From a virus: 64,000 nucleotides of DNA. Positions 22,289-30,215 of the stretch are shown here, piece by piece. Position numbers and translations under genes: made by a program. Location of the stretch: positions 1 through 64,000 of IMG/VR virus record IMGVR_UViG_3300047994_000066; one strand, written 5' to 3'. The notes below the pieces were generated by a model. That model saw only the letters and a list, made by a program, of their open reading frames with translations, did not search any database and was not told the origin of the DNA. The first letter of the stretch is position 1, and every line of letters begins with the position of its first letter.

Positions 22289-23239
22289 ATGAACTCATTA
22301 GCACAACTCCGTAAGACATCATCTCTTGATAAACTTACAAAAGCACTTCAGCAAACCAACAAGCAAAAGAACGATGAACGATTCTGGCAACCACAGGTCG
22401 ATAAGGCCGGTAATGGTTTTGCAATCATTCGCTTTCTTGAAGCACCATTCGTAGACGGTGAAGATGGCACTCCATTCGTCCAATTGTTTACTCATGGTTT
22501 TGAAGGCCCTGGTGGATGGTACATCGAAAATAGTTTGACTACTCTTGGATTGGCTGACCCTGTCAGCGAATACAACAGTAAGTTGTGGAAGACAGGTAAC
22601 GAAGCAAACAAAAAGATTGCTCAGGCTCAAAAGCGTCGTTTGTCTTACATTTCAAACATTCTTGTAGTTAAGGACCCAGCTAACCCAGCAAACGAAGGTA
22701 AGGTATTCTTGTTCTCATACGGCAAGAAAATTTATGAAAAGATTCGTCGTGCAGGTAAGCCAACAGCAGAAGAAATTGAAGCAGCAGCACTCGAAGGCAT
22801 CAAGCTTGTTGGTGTTCCTGTGTTCAGTTTTGATAATGGTCATGATTTCAAATTGAAGGTTCGTAAGGTAGAAGGTTACAGAAACTACGACACCAGTGAA
22901 TTTGTTGGTATGGCAACTTCTGAAAGTCCAGCAAAGGGAACTCCTATTGCATCAACTGATGAAGAAATTGAAAGAATCTGGAAGTCTGAATATTCGCTAA
23001 AGGAATTGGTCACACCAGATAAGTTTAAGACCTACGCGGAACTAGAAGCGAAGTTGAATAAAGTTCTTGGATTAGATGGCGGCAAGGCAGTTTCTAAGGA
23101 AACTGTTAAGAGTAAGCCAGTCGAAGAAACTGTTGATTCTACTCCACCATGGCAGGAACTAGCTTCAACTGCAACAAAAACATCTTCAGATGATGACAAG
23201 ATGTTGAACATGTTTAATGATCTTGCAGATGACGAGTAA
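22289..23239 (+). CDS. 32: Single-stranded DNA-binding protein gp32
   Basis: A 316 aa T4 gp32 homologue. The N-terminal basic segment (residues 1-20, LAQLRKTSSLDKL) mediates cooperativity in the family. The core has FWQPQVDKAGNGFAIIRFL (~33-51), WYIENSLTTLG (~72-82), SEYN, RLSYISNILVVKD (~114-126) and RKVEGYRNYDTSEF. The C-terminal tail is acidic and ends DDKMLNMFNDLADDE, the part that binds replication partners. I see no cysteine, so the zinc site of T4 gp32 is absent. It coats single-stranded DNA in replication and recombination. AAAGGAAA precedes the ATG and a strong terminator follows. Confidence 0.95.
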   Translation: MNSLAQLRKTSSLDKLTKALQQTNKQKNDERFWQPQVDKAGNGFAIIRFLEAPFVDGEDGTPFVQLFTHGFEGPGGWYIENSLTTLGLADPVSEYNSKLWKTGNEANKKIAQAQKRRLSYISNILVVKDPANPANEGKVFLFSYGKKIYEKIRRAGKPTAEEIEAAALEGIKLVGVPVFSFDNGHDFKLKVRKVEGYRNYDTSEFVGMATSESPAKGTPIASTDEEIERIWKSEYSLKELVTPDKFKTYAELEAKLNKVLGLDGGKAVSKETVKSKPVEETVDSTPPWQELASTATKTSSDDDKMLNMFNDLADDE

Positions 23240-23285
23240 ATCTCCTTAAACTCCTTCTCCTTGCACCAACAATCTGGAGTTATGA

Positions 23286-23308
23286 AGCCACCGAAAGGTG
23301 GCTTTTTT
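23286..23308 (+). terminator. Intrinsic terminator after gp32
   Basis: AGCCACC-GAAA-GGTGGCT (23286-23303), a seven-base stem with a GNRA tetraloop, followed by six T. It ends the rightward early/middle block and overlaps the end of the convergent gene on the other strand. Confidence 0.95.
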
Positions 23309-25322
23309 ACATGCGGTAAACAGCACCATAAGTGACTGGATGGTCAAATAGGTTTGCTATTATACCTGACGCAGATGGCTCAGTATTTCTTACCTGAATC
23401 AAAGCACCCCCATCATTGACCGGTTGAGGCGCAGGAGCCGTTATCTGACGGTTATCTTGGTGAACATGCACTACAGGAGCGTCTTGTGTTGGAGCCGCTG
23501 TAGGCGTGTCTGTAAGCTTCTGAGAAGCAGTGTCAGAGGCTGCTTTTGGTGCCTGTGCTTCAAGTTTGGCCGGAACGCTTTCAGCAGGATTTGTAACCTT
23601 AGCGACATTAGCGTCTAATTTACGCTGAACTTCAGGTGGTAGATCGGCTTTTTTGACCGTATTGCCTTTTGAATCTTTATATTGACCGGCACCAATAGCA
23701 GTGTAGCCTGTACCTTGAAGTTTGGTGTTCAAAGAATTGATGGCATTCCTGTTACCATATTTGTTCCAAGCATTTTCTCTTTTCTGTTCTTCAGCATCTT
23801 GATTAGAAAAAAGACTACCTAATGTTTCACCGGTATATCCGGCTTTCTTTAATAGGTAAGAAGCACCTTCATAAGCAGCAACACCCACTCCTATTAGTAG
23901 AGCAGATTTAGCCAAAGCACCTACTAAGCTAGGTAAAGCAGAAATCAAAGGCTTGAGTAATGGTCCAAGTAAAGTACCAAAAAGACTCTTAAGTGTTCCG
24001 GATATCAAAGAAGAAATGTTATCAAGAAGACCTTTGCTAAAAATTGCTTTCTCAATTTCATCCAACTTCTTCTGTATTTGTTTGTCGCGCTCAGCTTGAG
24101 CCAACTTGTCTTTCAACTCTTGGGCGTTTTTCTTATCTTCTTCTGCTTTATCTTGATCTGATTGACTGTTTTGAACATTTTTAGGTGCAGGTACAGTTGG
24201 TGGTTTAGGTGTCACTGTGACAGCGGCAAACGGACTGGTAGCTTGCACTTCAGGAGTTTTGAATAATGATAGTTGTTCAGGAGCGTTAGGATCTTTAGGC
24301 ACTTCAGTTGCTTTTGGTGCTTCTGGTTCTTTAGTTCCCGTTTTTACAGGAGCTACAATAGGTTCTTTTGTTTCTTTTTTGGCAACTTCTAATGCAGCCG
24401 GAACTTCTGCTTGAGGAATTTTAGCAGCAGGATTGTCCTTAAGTTTAAGAACCATGCGAATCTTTTCAGTCGTACCTTCAATATGATCGACTTTATCCAA
24501 CAATTCTTGGAATTCAGATTTCTTAAAACCTAGAGCTTTCAAAGCATCAGCCGCATCAGACCTTGATTGCTTTTTCTCTTCTTCTGTCATTGGTTTTGAA
24601 GTCTTTTCAACTTTCGCTGATTCTTCTAATTTTTCAACCTTCGTCTGTAAAGCTTGGATGTCTTCTCGATGTGGATTGGCTACAGGCTCTACCGTTTCTG
24701 GTTTCTTTTCAAGAGCAGCGGCTTTACTAGCTACAGTTTTACTAACTACAGCAGCAAGAGATTTGTTCTGATCAGTTTTTTCTGTATCTGTCCAATAGGG
24801 TGCATCAGGCTTAATCCTGATACGTGGCTTGCTAGGTTTTTCTTTATCAGAAATATTATCAGCTAATTTTTCTGCCAACTGATTTATTGAAATTCCAGTC
24901 GGAGTGTTAACTTTTTCTTCTGTTTCACCAGGAGCGTTAGGCTTCATCCTGATCTTCATCTTTTTAGATGATTCAGGCTTATTCTGCTTTAGCTTAATTT
25001 TCATCTTAGGTTTCTGTGTTTCTTCCTCAACAGAAGTCACAGGAACCTGATCTGGTTTAATCTTTATTTTAGGTTTTGGTTTATTTTGTGTTGTTGGAGG
25101 CGCAGGAGGGTTCTTAATACGAACCTTCAGCTTTTTCATGTCCTCTTTTTCTTTTTCAGCAAAAGCTTTACCAACAGCTTGGCTAACTGTTTTGTTGATA
25201 TTTTCTACTGTAACCGGACGCTGAGGTTGTTCTGGATCATTGAAAATCACATGAGCAGCAGCGGTCGTTTCTGACGTTGTTTGGCCAGGTGAGTCTGAGT
25301 TATTTTTCTTTTTATCTGCCAT
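23307..25322 (-). CDS. Candidate tail tape-measure protein (gp29 position)
   Basis: A 671 aa protein directly after the gp26/gp51 frameshift pair, where tape-measure genes usually lie. The N-terminal third is Lys/Pro-rich and has five short repeats of the type K-x-K-I-x-[IM]-K-P-[DN] (residues ~63-75, 83-93, 105-115, 120-131, 164-176). Long helical, charged segments follow. Residues ~440-505 are strongly hydrophobic with Gly and Ser, as in the membrane-inserting part of tape measures. The C-terminus is Pro/Ala/Gln-rich. T4 gp29 is 590 aa. The identification rests on synteny and composition, not on sequence similarity. Confidence 0.55.
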   Translation of the reverse strand: MADKKKNNSDSPGQTTSETTAAAHVIFNDPEQPQRPVTVENINKTVSQAVGKAFAEKEKEDMKKLKVRIKNPPAPPTTQNKPKPKIKIKPDQVPVTSVEEETQKPKMKIKLKQNKPESSKKMKIRMKPNAPGETEEKVNTPTGISINQLAEKLADNISDKEKPSKPRIRIKPDAPYWTDTEKTDQNKSLAAVVSKTVASKAAALEKKPETVEPVANPHREDIQALQTKVEKLEESAKVEKTSKPMTEEEKKQSRSDAADALKALGFKKSEFQELLDKVDHIEGTTEKIRMVLKLKDNPAAKIPQAEVPAALEVAKKETKEPIVAPVKTGTKEPEAPKATEVPKDPNAPEQLSLFKTPEVQATSPFAAVTVTPKPPTVPAPKNVQNSQSDQDKAEEDKKNAQELKDKLAQAERDKQIQKKLDEIEKAIFSKGLLDNISSLISGTLKSLFGTLLGPLLKPLISALPSLVGALAKSALLIGVGVAAYEGASYLLKKAGYTGETLGSLFSNQDAEEQKRENAWNKYGNRNAINSLNTKLQGTGYTAIGAGQYKDSKGNTVKKADLPPEVQRKLDANVAKVTNPAESVPAKLEAQAPKAASDTASQKLTDTPTAAPTQDAPVVHVHQDNRQITAPAPQPVNDGGALIQVRNTEPSASGIIANLFDHPVTYGAVYRM

Positions 25323-25324
25323 TT

Positions 25325-25546
25325 TTAACGTCTAGTTCTAGCCCTAGCTCTTTTCTCTTGTTGCCTCAACTTTTCTTTCTCATTATCTTCTTCAACTTGA
25401 CGGATTAGCATACCAACGTATACATCCCTTTCCCAAGGCATTCGATCATCAAACATAGTGAAATCAATTTTTTGATGATACAGCATATTAAAGTTCAGTT
25501 TAAACTGAGCCTCTAACGAATCATTACCAAAGCCTACCCGAAAAAA
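25325..25546 (-). CDS. 51: gp51-like tail chaperone part, made by -1 frameshift
   Basis: After the gp26 stop the -1 frame stays open for 73 codons to TAA (25325-25327). It encodes a conserved-looking segment with NFNMLYHQKIDF, DRMPWERDVYVGML and a Lys/Glu/Arg-rich helical tail. There is no ATG, GTG or TTG before the conserved start of this part, so it must be read through from gp26. This resembles gp51-type proteins of T4-like phages, which help assemble the baseplate hub. Translation from an internal ATG would remove part of the conserved region. Confidence 0.8.
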   Translation of the reverse strand, partial: FFRVGFGNDSLEAQFKLNFNMLYHQKIDFTMFDDRMPWERDVYVGMLIRQVEEDNEKEKLRQQEKRARARTRR

Positions 25547-26265
25547 TCTTGGATACCCTCCAAGGTGAATGAATGCTCATATTCACACCTAGCGCACTTT
25601 TTTTGTACGGTTAACTGATTCTTTGGGGCGTTAAAACAAAACTCTTTCATTTTTTCATATTTATCGGTATGAAGCTTCAATACGAATTCTACTAATTCTT
25701 CTAGGGTGCAGTCATCAGCATTAAAAACTTCTTCACTGCTAAAGATTTTATCAATACACAACGCGACTAAAGTAACCTCAGCTTCTTCTTGTTCTAGGTT
25801 TATTAATTCTTTTGCAACCTTATAAGAAGGAAACTTCATTGTGACTCCCATATCGTCACTAAACTTGATGTTTCTTTCTGCATTGTTGTTAATAACAGGA
25901 ACCTCTAAGTATTTGATTGGAACTTCAAGTAACATTCCACATTCTTTCTTTTGTCCTTCAGTAGTAGTCACTTCATTCTTACATTTGAAAAACTGACTAC
26001 CTGTTTCACCGATAGATCTAGCACGTAAATGAAGAAACAAAGTTTCCATATCTACAATGGCCATGTTATCAACATCGATTTCAGAGACAAGACAATTTTC
26101 AACAACTTGTTTTAAAGCGTTGACAGTAGAATCCAAATCTTTAGCTTCAACAGCCATTCGTAGAATCATTTCTTCACGAACTGTAAATGGTCTATACTTG
26201 ATTGGATTAGGATAAGAGAGAAGTTGCACCTCATATTGTGGGTGCTTCATTTCTGGCAGTTTCAT
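25534..26265 (-). CDS. 26: Baseplate hub assembly protein gp26
   Basis: A 243 aa protein of the T4 gp26 family (T4_baseplate). Residues 1-25 hold MKLPEMKHPQYEVQLLSYPNPIKYRPFTVREE, typical of the family; two Cys pairs (in the CKNEVTTTEGQKKEC region and near CARC at the C-terminus) probably bind zinc. It acts in assembly of the baseplate hub. The start is ATG 26265 behind AGGTGA, not the upstream GTG. It ends ...QDFFG-stop over the slippery site T TTT TTC (25540-25546), which can shift ribosomes into the gp51 frame. Confidence 0.88.
   Translation of the reverse strand: MKLPEMKHPQYEVQLLSYPNPIKYRPFTVREEMILRMAVEAKDLDSTVNALKQVVENCLVSEIDVDNMAIVDMETLFLHLRARSIGETGSQFFKCKNEVTTTEGQKKECGMLLEVPIKYLEVPVINNNAERNIKFSDDMGVTMKFPSYKVAKELINLEQEEAEVTLVALCIDKIFSSEEVFNADDCTLEELVEFVLKLHTDKYEKMKEFCFNAPKNQLTVQKKCARCEYEHSFTLEGIQDFFG
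25540..25546 (-). promoter_or_regulatory. Slippery heptamer T TTT TTC (-1 frameshift site)
   Basis: On the - strand the end of gp26 reads GAT TTT TTC GGG TAG. T TTT TTC has the X XXY YYZ form. Slipping back one base gives TTT TTT CGG GTA and enters the open gp51 frame. The stop follows one codon after the site. Confidence 0.8.
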
Positions 26266-26277
26266 AATTATCACCTA

Positions 26278-27141
26278 TTAAATTAATTTTTTGATTGCGC
26301 TATTTAGAGCGGCATTTCCTTTTCTAAGATCTTGAGAAACGATAGGAGAATTAGCAATCGTATTGATAATTCCGCTAGTTAATGAAGGTAGGACTTGTGG
26401 ATTAGATCCAGCAAATGTCGTAACTGTTTGATAGTCAGTATCAACAGTAACCCACTTACGGAAAGCAAACGTCACATTTAAGCGATGGATAGCATCGTTA
26501 TCCCATGATTGGTTTAAAACAGACACGGAAGTCGGCACAGCATCAACAAGCTGTGCTTGATAAATTTGAGTTCCAGTCATGTCATATTGGTTACAATAGA
26601 TATCACACTCGTAATTACGGTTGTTATTAGCATCTAATGGGTAATTTACTAAACCTGTTTGTGCAGGAACCATCAAATCTAACCAAGCATCAAACATACT
26701 TTTTTCCCAGAAATCACCAGTACAAATGAATGTAAAATTAGCTGAACCGTATTGATTTTGGTGAGGAACCCTTCTTACAAATGCGTGAATCGTATATTCT
26801 TGCATTTGAATATCACGACCAGGAAGTTCTGATATTTCACATTGAAGATTTAATCCTCTACCAATGGCAGCTGGAGATAGACCGGCGTAATTGGCTACAC
26901 TTGCTGGTGGTATAATCAAAACATCAAACTTGTCGGTTCTAGCAGTTTCATTGTGTTGGTTTAGATTTTGAATGAAATTATTGATGCTAAAATTAGGATT
27001 CGTCGGTGGATTAGTCACACCGCTTAAAAATGGATAAGTCAAAGATATACCAGGCAAGCCAGGTATTTTAAGACTAGCTGATCCAGTCAAACCTTGGTTG
27101 GTTAAATTAACATTAAGACCGAATAAATTTTTTGATGACAT
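26278..27141 (-). CDS. Tail-tube/baseplate tube initiator-like protein (gp54/gp19 type)
   Basis: A 287 aa protein. The central region (residues ~55-240) has the beta-sandwich pattern of T4 tube proteins: NETARTDKFDVLIIPP, LQCEISELPGRDI, the FICTGDFWEKSMFDAWL segment, and the YDMTGTQIYQAQLVDAVPTSVSVLNQSWDNDAIHRLNVTFAFRKW type strands. The N-terminal 50 residues are hydrophobic and Gly/Pro-rich, with a LLL..V pattern. gp54 and gp19-fold proteins form the first ring(s) of the tail tube above the baseplate. The direct neighbours gp26/gp51 and gp4 support this. gp48 is found separately on the + strand. Confidence 0.75.
   Translation of the reverse strand: MSSKNLFGLNVNLTNQGLTGSASLKIPGLPGISLTYPFLSGVTNPPTNPNFSINNFIQNLNQHNETARTDKFDVLIIPPASVANYAGLSPAAIGRGLNLQCEISELPGRDIQMQEYTIHAFVRRVPHQNQYGSANFTFICTGDFWEKSMFDAWLDLMVPAQTGLVNYPLDANNNRNYECDIYCNQYDMTGTQIYQAQLVDAVPTSVSVLNQSWDNDAIHRLNVTFAFRKWVTVDTDYQTVTTFAGSNPQVLPSLTSGIINTIANSPIVSQDLRKGNAALNSAIKKLI
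26301..26307 (-). promoter_or_regulatory. Candidate late promoter (CTAAATA, - strand)
   Basis: CTAAATA inside the end of the upstream gene, 35 bases before the gp26 ATG. Confidence 0.5.
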
Positions 27142-27146
27142 TTAAT

Positions 27147-27668
27147 TTACCAAGGACGCTTTTTGACAAACATTTGAGTGGGTAAGGCGACAGCAAGCTT
27201 CCAACTCAATGGATCAATTTCTAAAACACGAGATTGAATATGAGATGGAATATAACGCTTGATACAATCTCTCCAACCTGGAAATTGTGATGTTCTTTTT
27301 AAAACCATGTAAGACATTAGGATTTGATTTTCTACTGTTAGATCTTTTCTAGCACGAACAGCAAACAATTGATCGAACAAAACCATTCTGGCTTCTGGTG
27401 GAAGATAATGTAGGTTCAAACCAAGAATGTAGCCGTTATCTTGATAATCTAAAGGCATTACCAACGGAAACCTATCCCAATAAGGAAGTGTTTCCTTAGT
27501 TTTTGGATCGTAGTAATAACAACATAGCTTACCAAGTTGTGGCCTATTAACGTATTCACCCAGCTGTTCACGTTTTATTTGTTTTGTATCCAAATTCTTA
27601 AGGATACGAACAAACCAACGAATGGATTCGCGAGAGTCGTTTACATTAGGTTTTCTTGATGATGGCAT
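27147..27668 (-). CDS. Conserved T4-like head/tail protein, possibly gp2-position
   Basis: A 173 aa protein with YYYDPKTKETLPYWDRFPLV (~53-72) and GYILGLNLHYLPPEARMVLFD, then RYIPSHIQSRVLEIDP, a pattern I associate with T4-like phages of environmental bacteria. It sits between gp4 and the tube protein. In T4, gp2 (DNA end protector) is next to gp4, so gp2 or another completion protein is possible. I do not recognise it with certainty. Confidence 0.7.
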   Translation of the reverse strand: MPSSRKPNVNDSRESIRWFVRILKNLDTKQIKREQLGEYVNRPQLGKLCCYYYDPKTKETLPYWDRFPLVMPLDYQDNGYILGLNLHYLPPEARMVLFDQLFAVRARKDLTVENQILMSYMVLKRTSQFPGWRDCIKRYIPSHIQSRVLEIDPLSWKLAVALPTQMFVKKRPW

Positions 27669-27673
27669 GAAAC

Positions 27674-27680
27674 TATTTAG
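27674..27680 (-). promoter_or_regulatory. CTAAATA motif (- strand) overlapping gp4 stop
   Basis: CTAAATA on the - strand spans the gp4 stop codon and ends five bases before the next ATG. The spacing is unusually short for a promoter of that gene; it may be chance or give a leaderless transcript. Confidence 0.3.
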
Positions 27681-28108
27681 GGCTTCTTTCCATAGATTTC
27701 ATTCTCGGTTAGAATGATAAAATGCCAGCCCTTATCAGCACACATAGCACGAGCGGCATCCCATTTAGCTAAATTGCGTCCATATTCGGTTATCTCATTG
27801 ATGTATTTTTTCGTAGTTCTTTTAGGTTTTATTGGTTCTACACATTGCTTGGCAGGTTTTACTTCTATTATTTCGACTCTGCCAGTATCATATTTACAAA
27901 AAAAATCAGGAAAGTAAATATGTATTTTTCCATCTATAGGACTTCTATAGGGAATTCTTAATTCTTCGCTAGACCATTCAATAACATCATTTCTTTCATC
28001 AAGACGAACCATCATGGTTCTTTCCCATAGTGATCTATAGAAAACTTGATTTACATTACCCACATATTTTTTGGGGTTAGTTAATGAAAATTTACCTTGA
28101 TATGCCAT
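27677..28108 (-). CDS. 4: Head completion protein gp4 (gp50/gp65 family)
   Basis: A 143 aa protein matching T4 gp4: MAYQGKFSLTNPKKYVGN, then VFYRSLWERTMM, IPYRSPIDGKIHIYFPDFF, VEIIEVKPA and KWDAARAMCADKGWHFIILTENE. The fold is that of TnsA-like nucleases; the PDFF...EVK elements provide the acidic and Lys residues of that core. gp4 finishes the head so the tail can join; the T4 protein is reported to have nuclease-like residues. The start is preceded by TGGAAGAATGGC. Confidence 0.92.
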   Translation of the reverse strand: MAYQGKFSLTNPKKYVGNVNQVFYRSLWERTMMVRLDERNDVIEWSSEELRIPYRSPIDGKIHIYFPDFFCKYDTGRVEIIEVKPAKQCVEPIKPKRTTKKYINEITEYGRNLAKWDAARAMCADKGWHFIILTENEIYGKKP

Positions 28109-28142
28109 TCTTCCAGTCCTACGCGGGTGAGGTTTCCACCCA

Positions 28143-28316
28143 TTACTTACTAATACGTTTTAAATCTGACATAAGTTGTTTAGTTTTATCAGTATGATTC
28201 CAACCTTTGGTATGTCTTCTTATATTTAAGAAATGTTTGGAATCTTCCAATCTTCTCAAAACAGCTTCAGATTTAGGATATGGTTGCTTATTCTTCGATC
28301 CAATAGGTCGTCCCAT
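28143..28316 (-). CDS. Small basic protein with AT-hook-like motif (57 aa)
   Basis: ATG 28316 is chosen over an in-frame GTG at 28325. It starts MGRPIGSKNKQPYPKSE; GRPxGSKNK is close to AT-hook/GRP DNA-binding motifs. About one third of residues are Lys/Arg/His. It lies first in the leftward operon and diverges from gp48. It may bind DNA during packaging or condensation. Confidence 0.6.
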   Translation of the reverse strand: MGRPIGSKNKQPYPKSEAVLRRLEDSKHFLNIRRHTKGWNHTDKTKQLMSDLKRISK

Positions 28317-28324
28317 AATACACA

Positions 28325-28331
28325 CTAAATA
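28325..28331 (+). promoter_or_regulatory. Candidate late promoter for baseplate operon
   Basis: CTAAATA in the divergent gap, 29 bases before the gp48 ATG. Confidence 0.65.
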
Positions 28332-28360
28332 ATTGATTATTCCATTGTGTATATATCCTC

Positions 28361-29527
28361 ATGCCAGCAATTCCTTTTACAACTTCAACATTAGCAAGTA
28401 CTCCTACTCAGGGTGCTCAAAGCTCTGGAGTTGGACCTACTGCCGTTCTAGACAAAGACCCATATGCTATTAGTCAAGCAAGGTTCCCATTAGAAGGCAT
28501 TGGTGGTGCAGATTGCCCGCACTATGTGGTTTTTAATATTAATCTTCCAACTACTTCTAAGTACTTTCAAAATTCTACGACAAGTTCAAATGGTAACGGT
28601 CAAAGCGCATCATCACAAAATTATGACACGCTTAATTCTCAGGGTGGTACCTATGCGCCTGTTGGTAGCGGTTCAAATGTTGCTGCCGGTACATTCTTAA
28701 CCGGTGTAACCACATTGGTGAATTCTGGTGTCGATCCGGCCATTAAAGCCAGTGTCGGTGCCGTCGCTGGAGCAGGATTGTTAACAACTTTAAATCTTCA
28801 GCCTAAGCTACAAAGAATTTCTCAATCAATTTCTATCTACATGCCTGAAACGGTGTCTACTACCTACGCTCACGAATGGGAAGGTGCCAGCGCAACAGAA
28901 GCCGGTGGTAATATCGGTAAGTACTCTCAGTTGGGCGGTTCTTTCAAAGGTGCTATTAGTTCTCTGAAAGATATTGCAGAAACAGCAGCTAAAAATTTGT
29001 TTTCCGATGAACCAAATAAATCATTCAATTATGCTCAAGAAGGTGAATTGGGTGCTGATCTTGTTCAAAGTACTGGCGCTGTAGGCCAAGGATTTACAGA
29101 TCTTTACGTCAAGTCTCAGGGTAAAGCTGTTAACCCACACATTGAAATGTTGTTTAAGAAAACACAGAACAGACAATATTCTTTTATATTTCATTTCATT
29201 CCACGTTCTCAACAAGAATCTGTGGCGATCTACAACATCATAAAAACATTCAAAGCATTTGCTGCTCCTGAAGTAAGCAATGAAGCCGGTGGTCGTTATT
29301 TCATCCCACCAGCACAGTTCGACATTTCTTTTTATTTTATGCAGCAGGAAAATCCATCTATCGCAAAAATTTCTACCTGTGCATTGACTCAAATTACAGT
29401 CAATTACTCAGGTGCTGGTACTTGGACAACATTTAATGATGGTTCTCCTTTGAAGATCGATTTGGATTTGCAATTTACAGAAATGGATATCATCACACGC
29501 GAGTTGATCGCTAAGTACGGCTACTAA
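28361..29527 (+). CDS. 48: Baseplate tail-tube cap protein gp48
   Basis: A 388 aa protein of the T4 gp48 family. Residues ~40-70 hold ARFPLEGIGGADCPHYVVFNINLP, and the C-terminal half has QRISQSISIYMPETVSTTYAHEWEG and RYFIPPAQFDISFYF, ending RELIAKYGY. It forms the ring that caps the baseplate hub and starts the tail tube. The N-terminal insert (Ser/Asn-rich, residues ~70-110) is longer than in T4. The next gene starts in a TAATG overlap. Confidence 0.85.
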   Translation: MPAIPFTTSTLASTPTQGAQSSGVGPTAVLDKDPYAISQARFPLEGIGGADCPHYVVFNINLPTTSKYFQNSTTSSNGNGQSASSQNYDTLNSQGGTYAPVGSGSNVAAGTFLTGVTTLVNSGVDPAIKASVGAVAGAGLLTTLNLQPKLQRISQSISIYMPETVSTTYAHEWEGASATEAGGNIGKYSQLGGSFKGAISSLKDIAETAAKNLFSDEPNKSFNYAQEGELGADLVQSTGAVGQGFTDLYVKSQGKAVNPHIEMLFKKTQNRQYSFIFHFIPRSQQESVAIYNIIKTFKAFAAPEVSNEAGGRYFIPPAQFDISFYFMQQENPSIAKISTCALTQITVNYSGAGTWTTFNDGSPLKIDLDLQFTEMDIITRELIAKYGY

Positions 29528-30201
29528 TGAATTATTTCGAACAATTTCCAAACATTTACTATACATTTGATAAAGACCTTCAGCAATTTTATGTGCTGAA
29601 GAATATCTTTACTCGTGTCGATACAATTTCAGCCGTATTAAACAATTCTCTTGTTTACTACAAATACCCATGGAAAGACGGTGATACATTAGAAAGTGTT
29701 GCTTTCAAATTTTATGGTGATCCTTTGCGCCATTGGATCATCATATTCGCAAACACTATTATAGATCCTTATTTTGATCTGCCTTTGAACTCAAACGACT
29801 TTGCCAACAACATCATTGCGTCATACGGTTCTATAGAAGCTGCACAAAGTGAGTTAGCTGTAATACAACAGGTAGAAACGGTTACAACCACAATCAATGG
29901 TTCATCAAATACGGTTACATATATAACAACAGTCACCGATGAACCATACAGCTACAATTTTGCTACAAATCAAATTATTTCACGTACTCTTCCGACTATC
30001 GATAATCCAATAGTTACTGTGTCTGATGTCACTGTTGTTACATCTGATGGTTCTATTGTCAACACGGTTACAACGTTGAATGCTGTGACTGCTTACGATA
30101 ATGAAGTAGCTATCAATGAAGCTAAAAGAGAAATAACTTTAATTGATGCTTCTTACGCTCCACAAATTGAAGCACAGTTCCAAAGCCTTCTTGGAACATA
30201 A
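29527..30201 (+). CDS. 53: Baseplate wedge protein gp53
   Basis: A 224 aa protein with N-terminal MNYFEQFPNIYY, then a LysM-like module WKDGDTLESVAFKFYGDPLRHWIIIFANTIIDPYFDLPL (about residues 55-95), characteristic of gp53. The C-terminal part (~100-224) is Thr/Val-rich. gp53 clamps the baseplate wedges around the hub. Confidence 0.85.
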   Translation: MNYFEQFPNIYYTFDKDLQQFYVLKNIFTRVDTISAVLNNSLVYYKYPWKDGDTLESVAFKFYGDPLRHWIIIFANTIIDPYFDLPLNSNDFANNIIASYGSIEAAQSELAVIQQVETVTTTINGSSNTVTYITTVTDEPYSYNFATNQIISRTLPTIDNPIVTVSDVTVVTSDGSIVNTVTTLNAVTAYDNEVAINEAKREITLIDASYAPQIEAQFQSLLGT

Positions 30202-30215
30202 ACGAGATTTAGATA

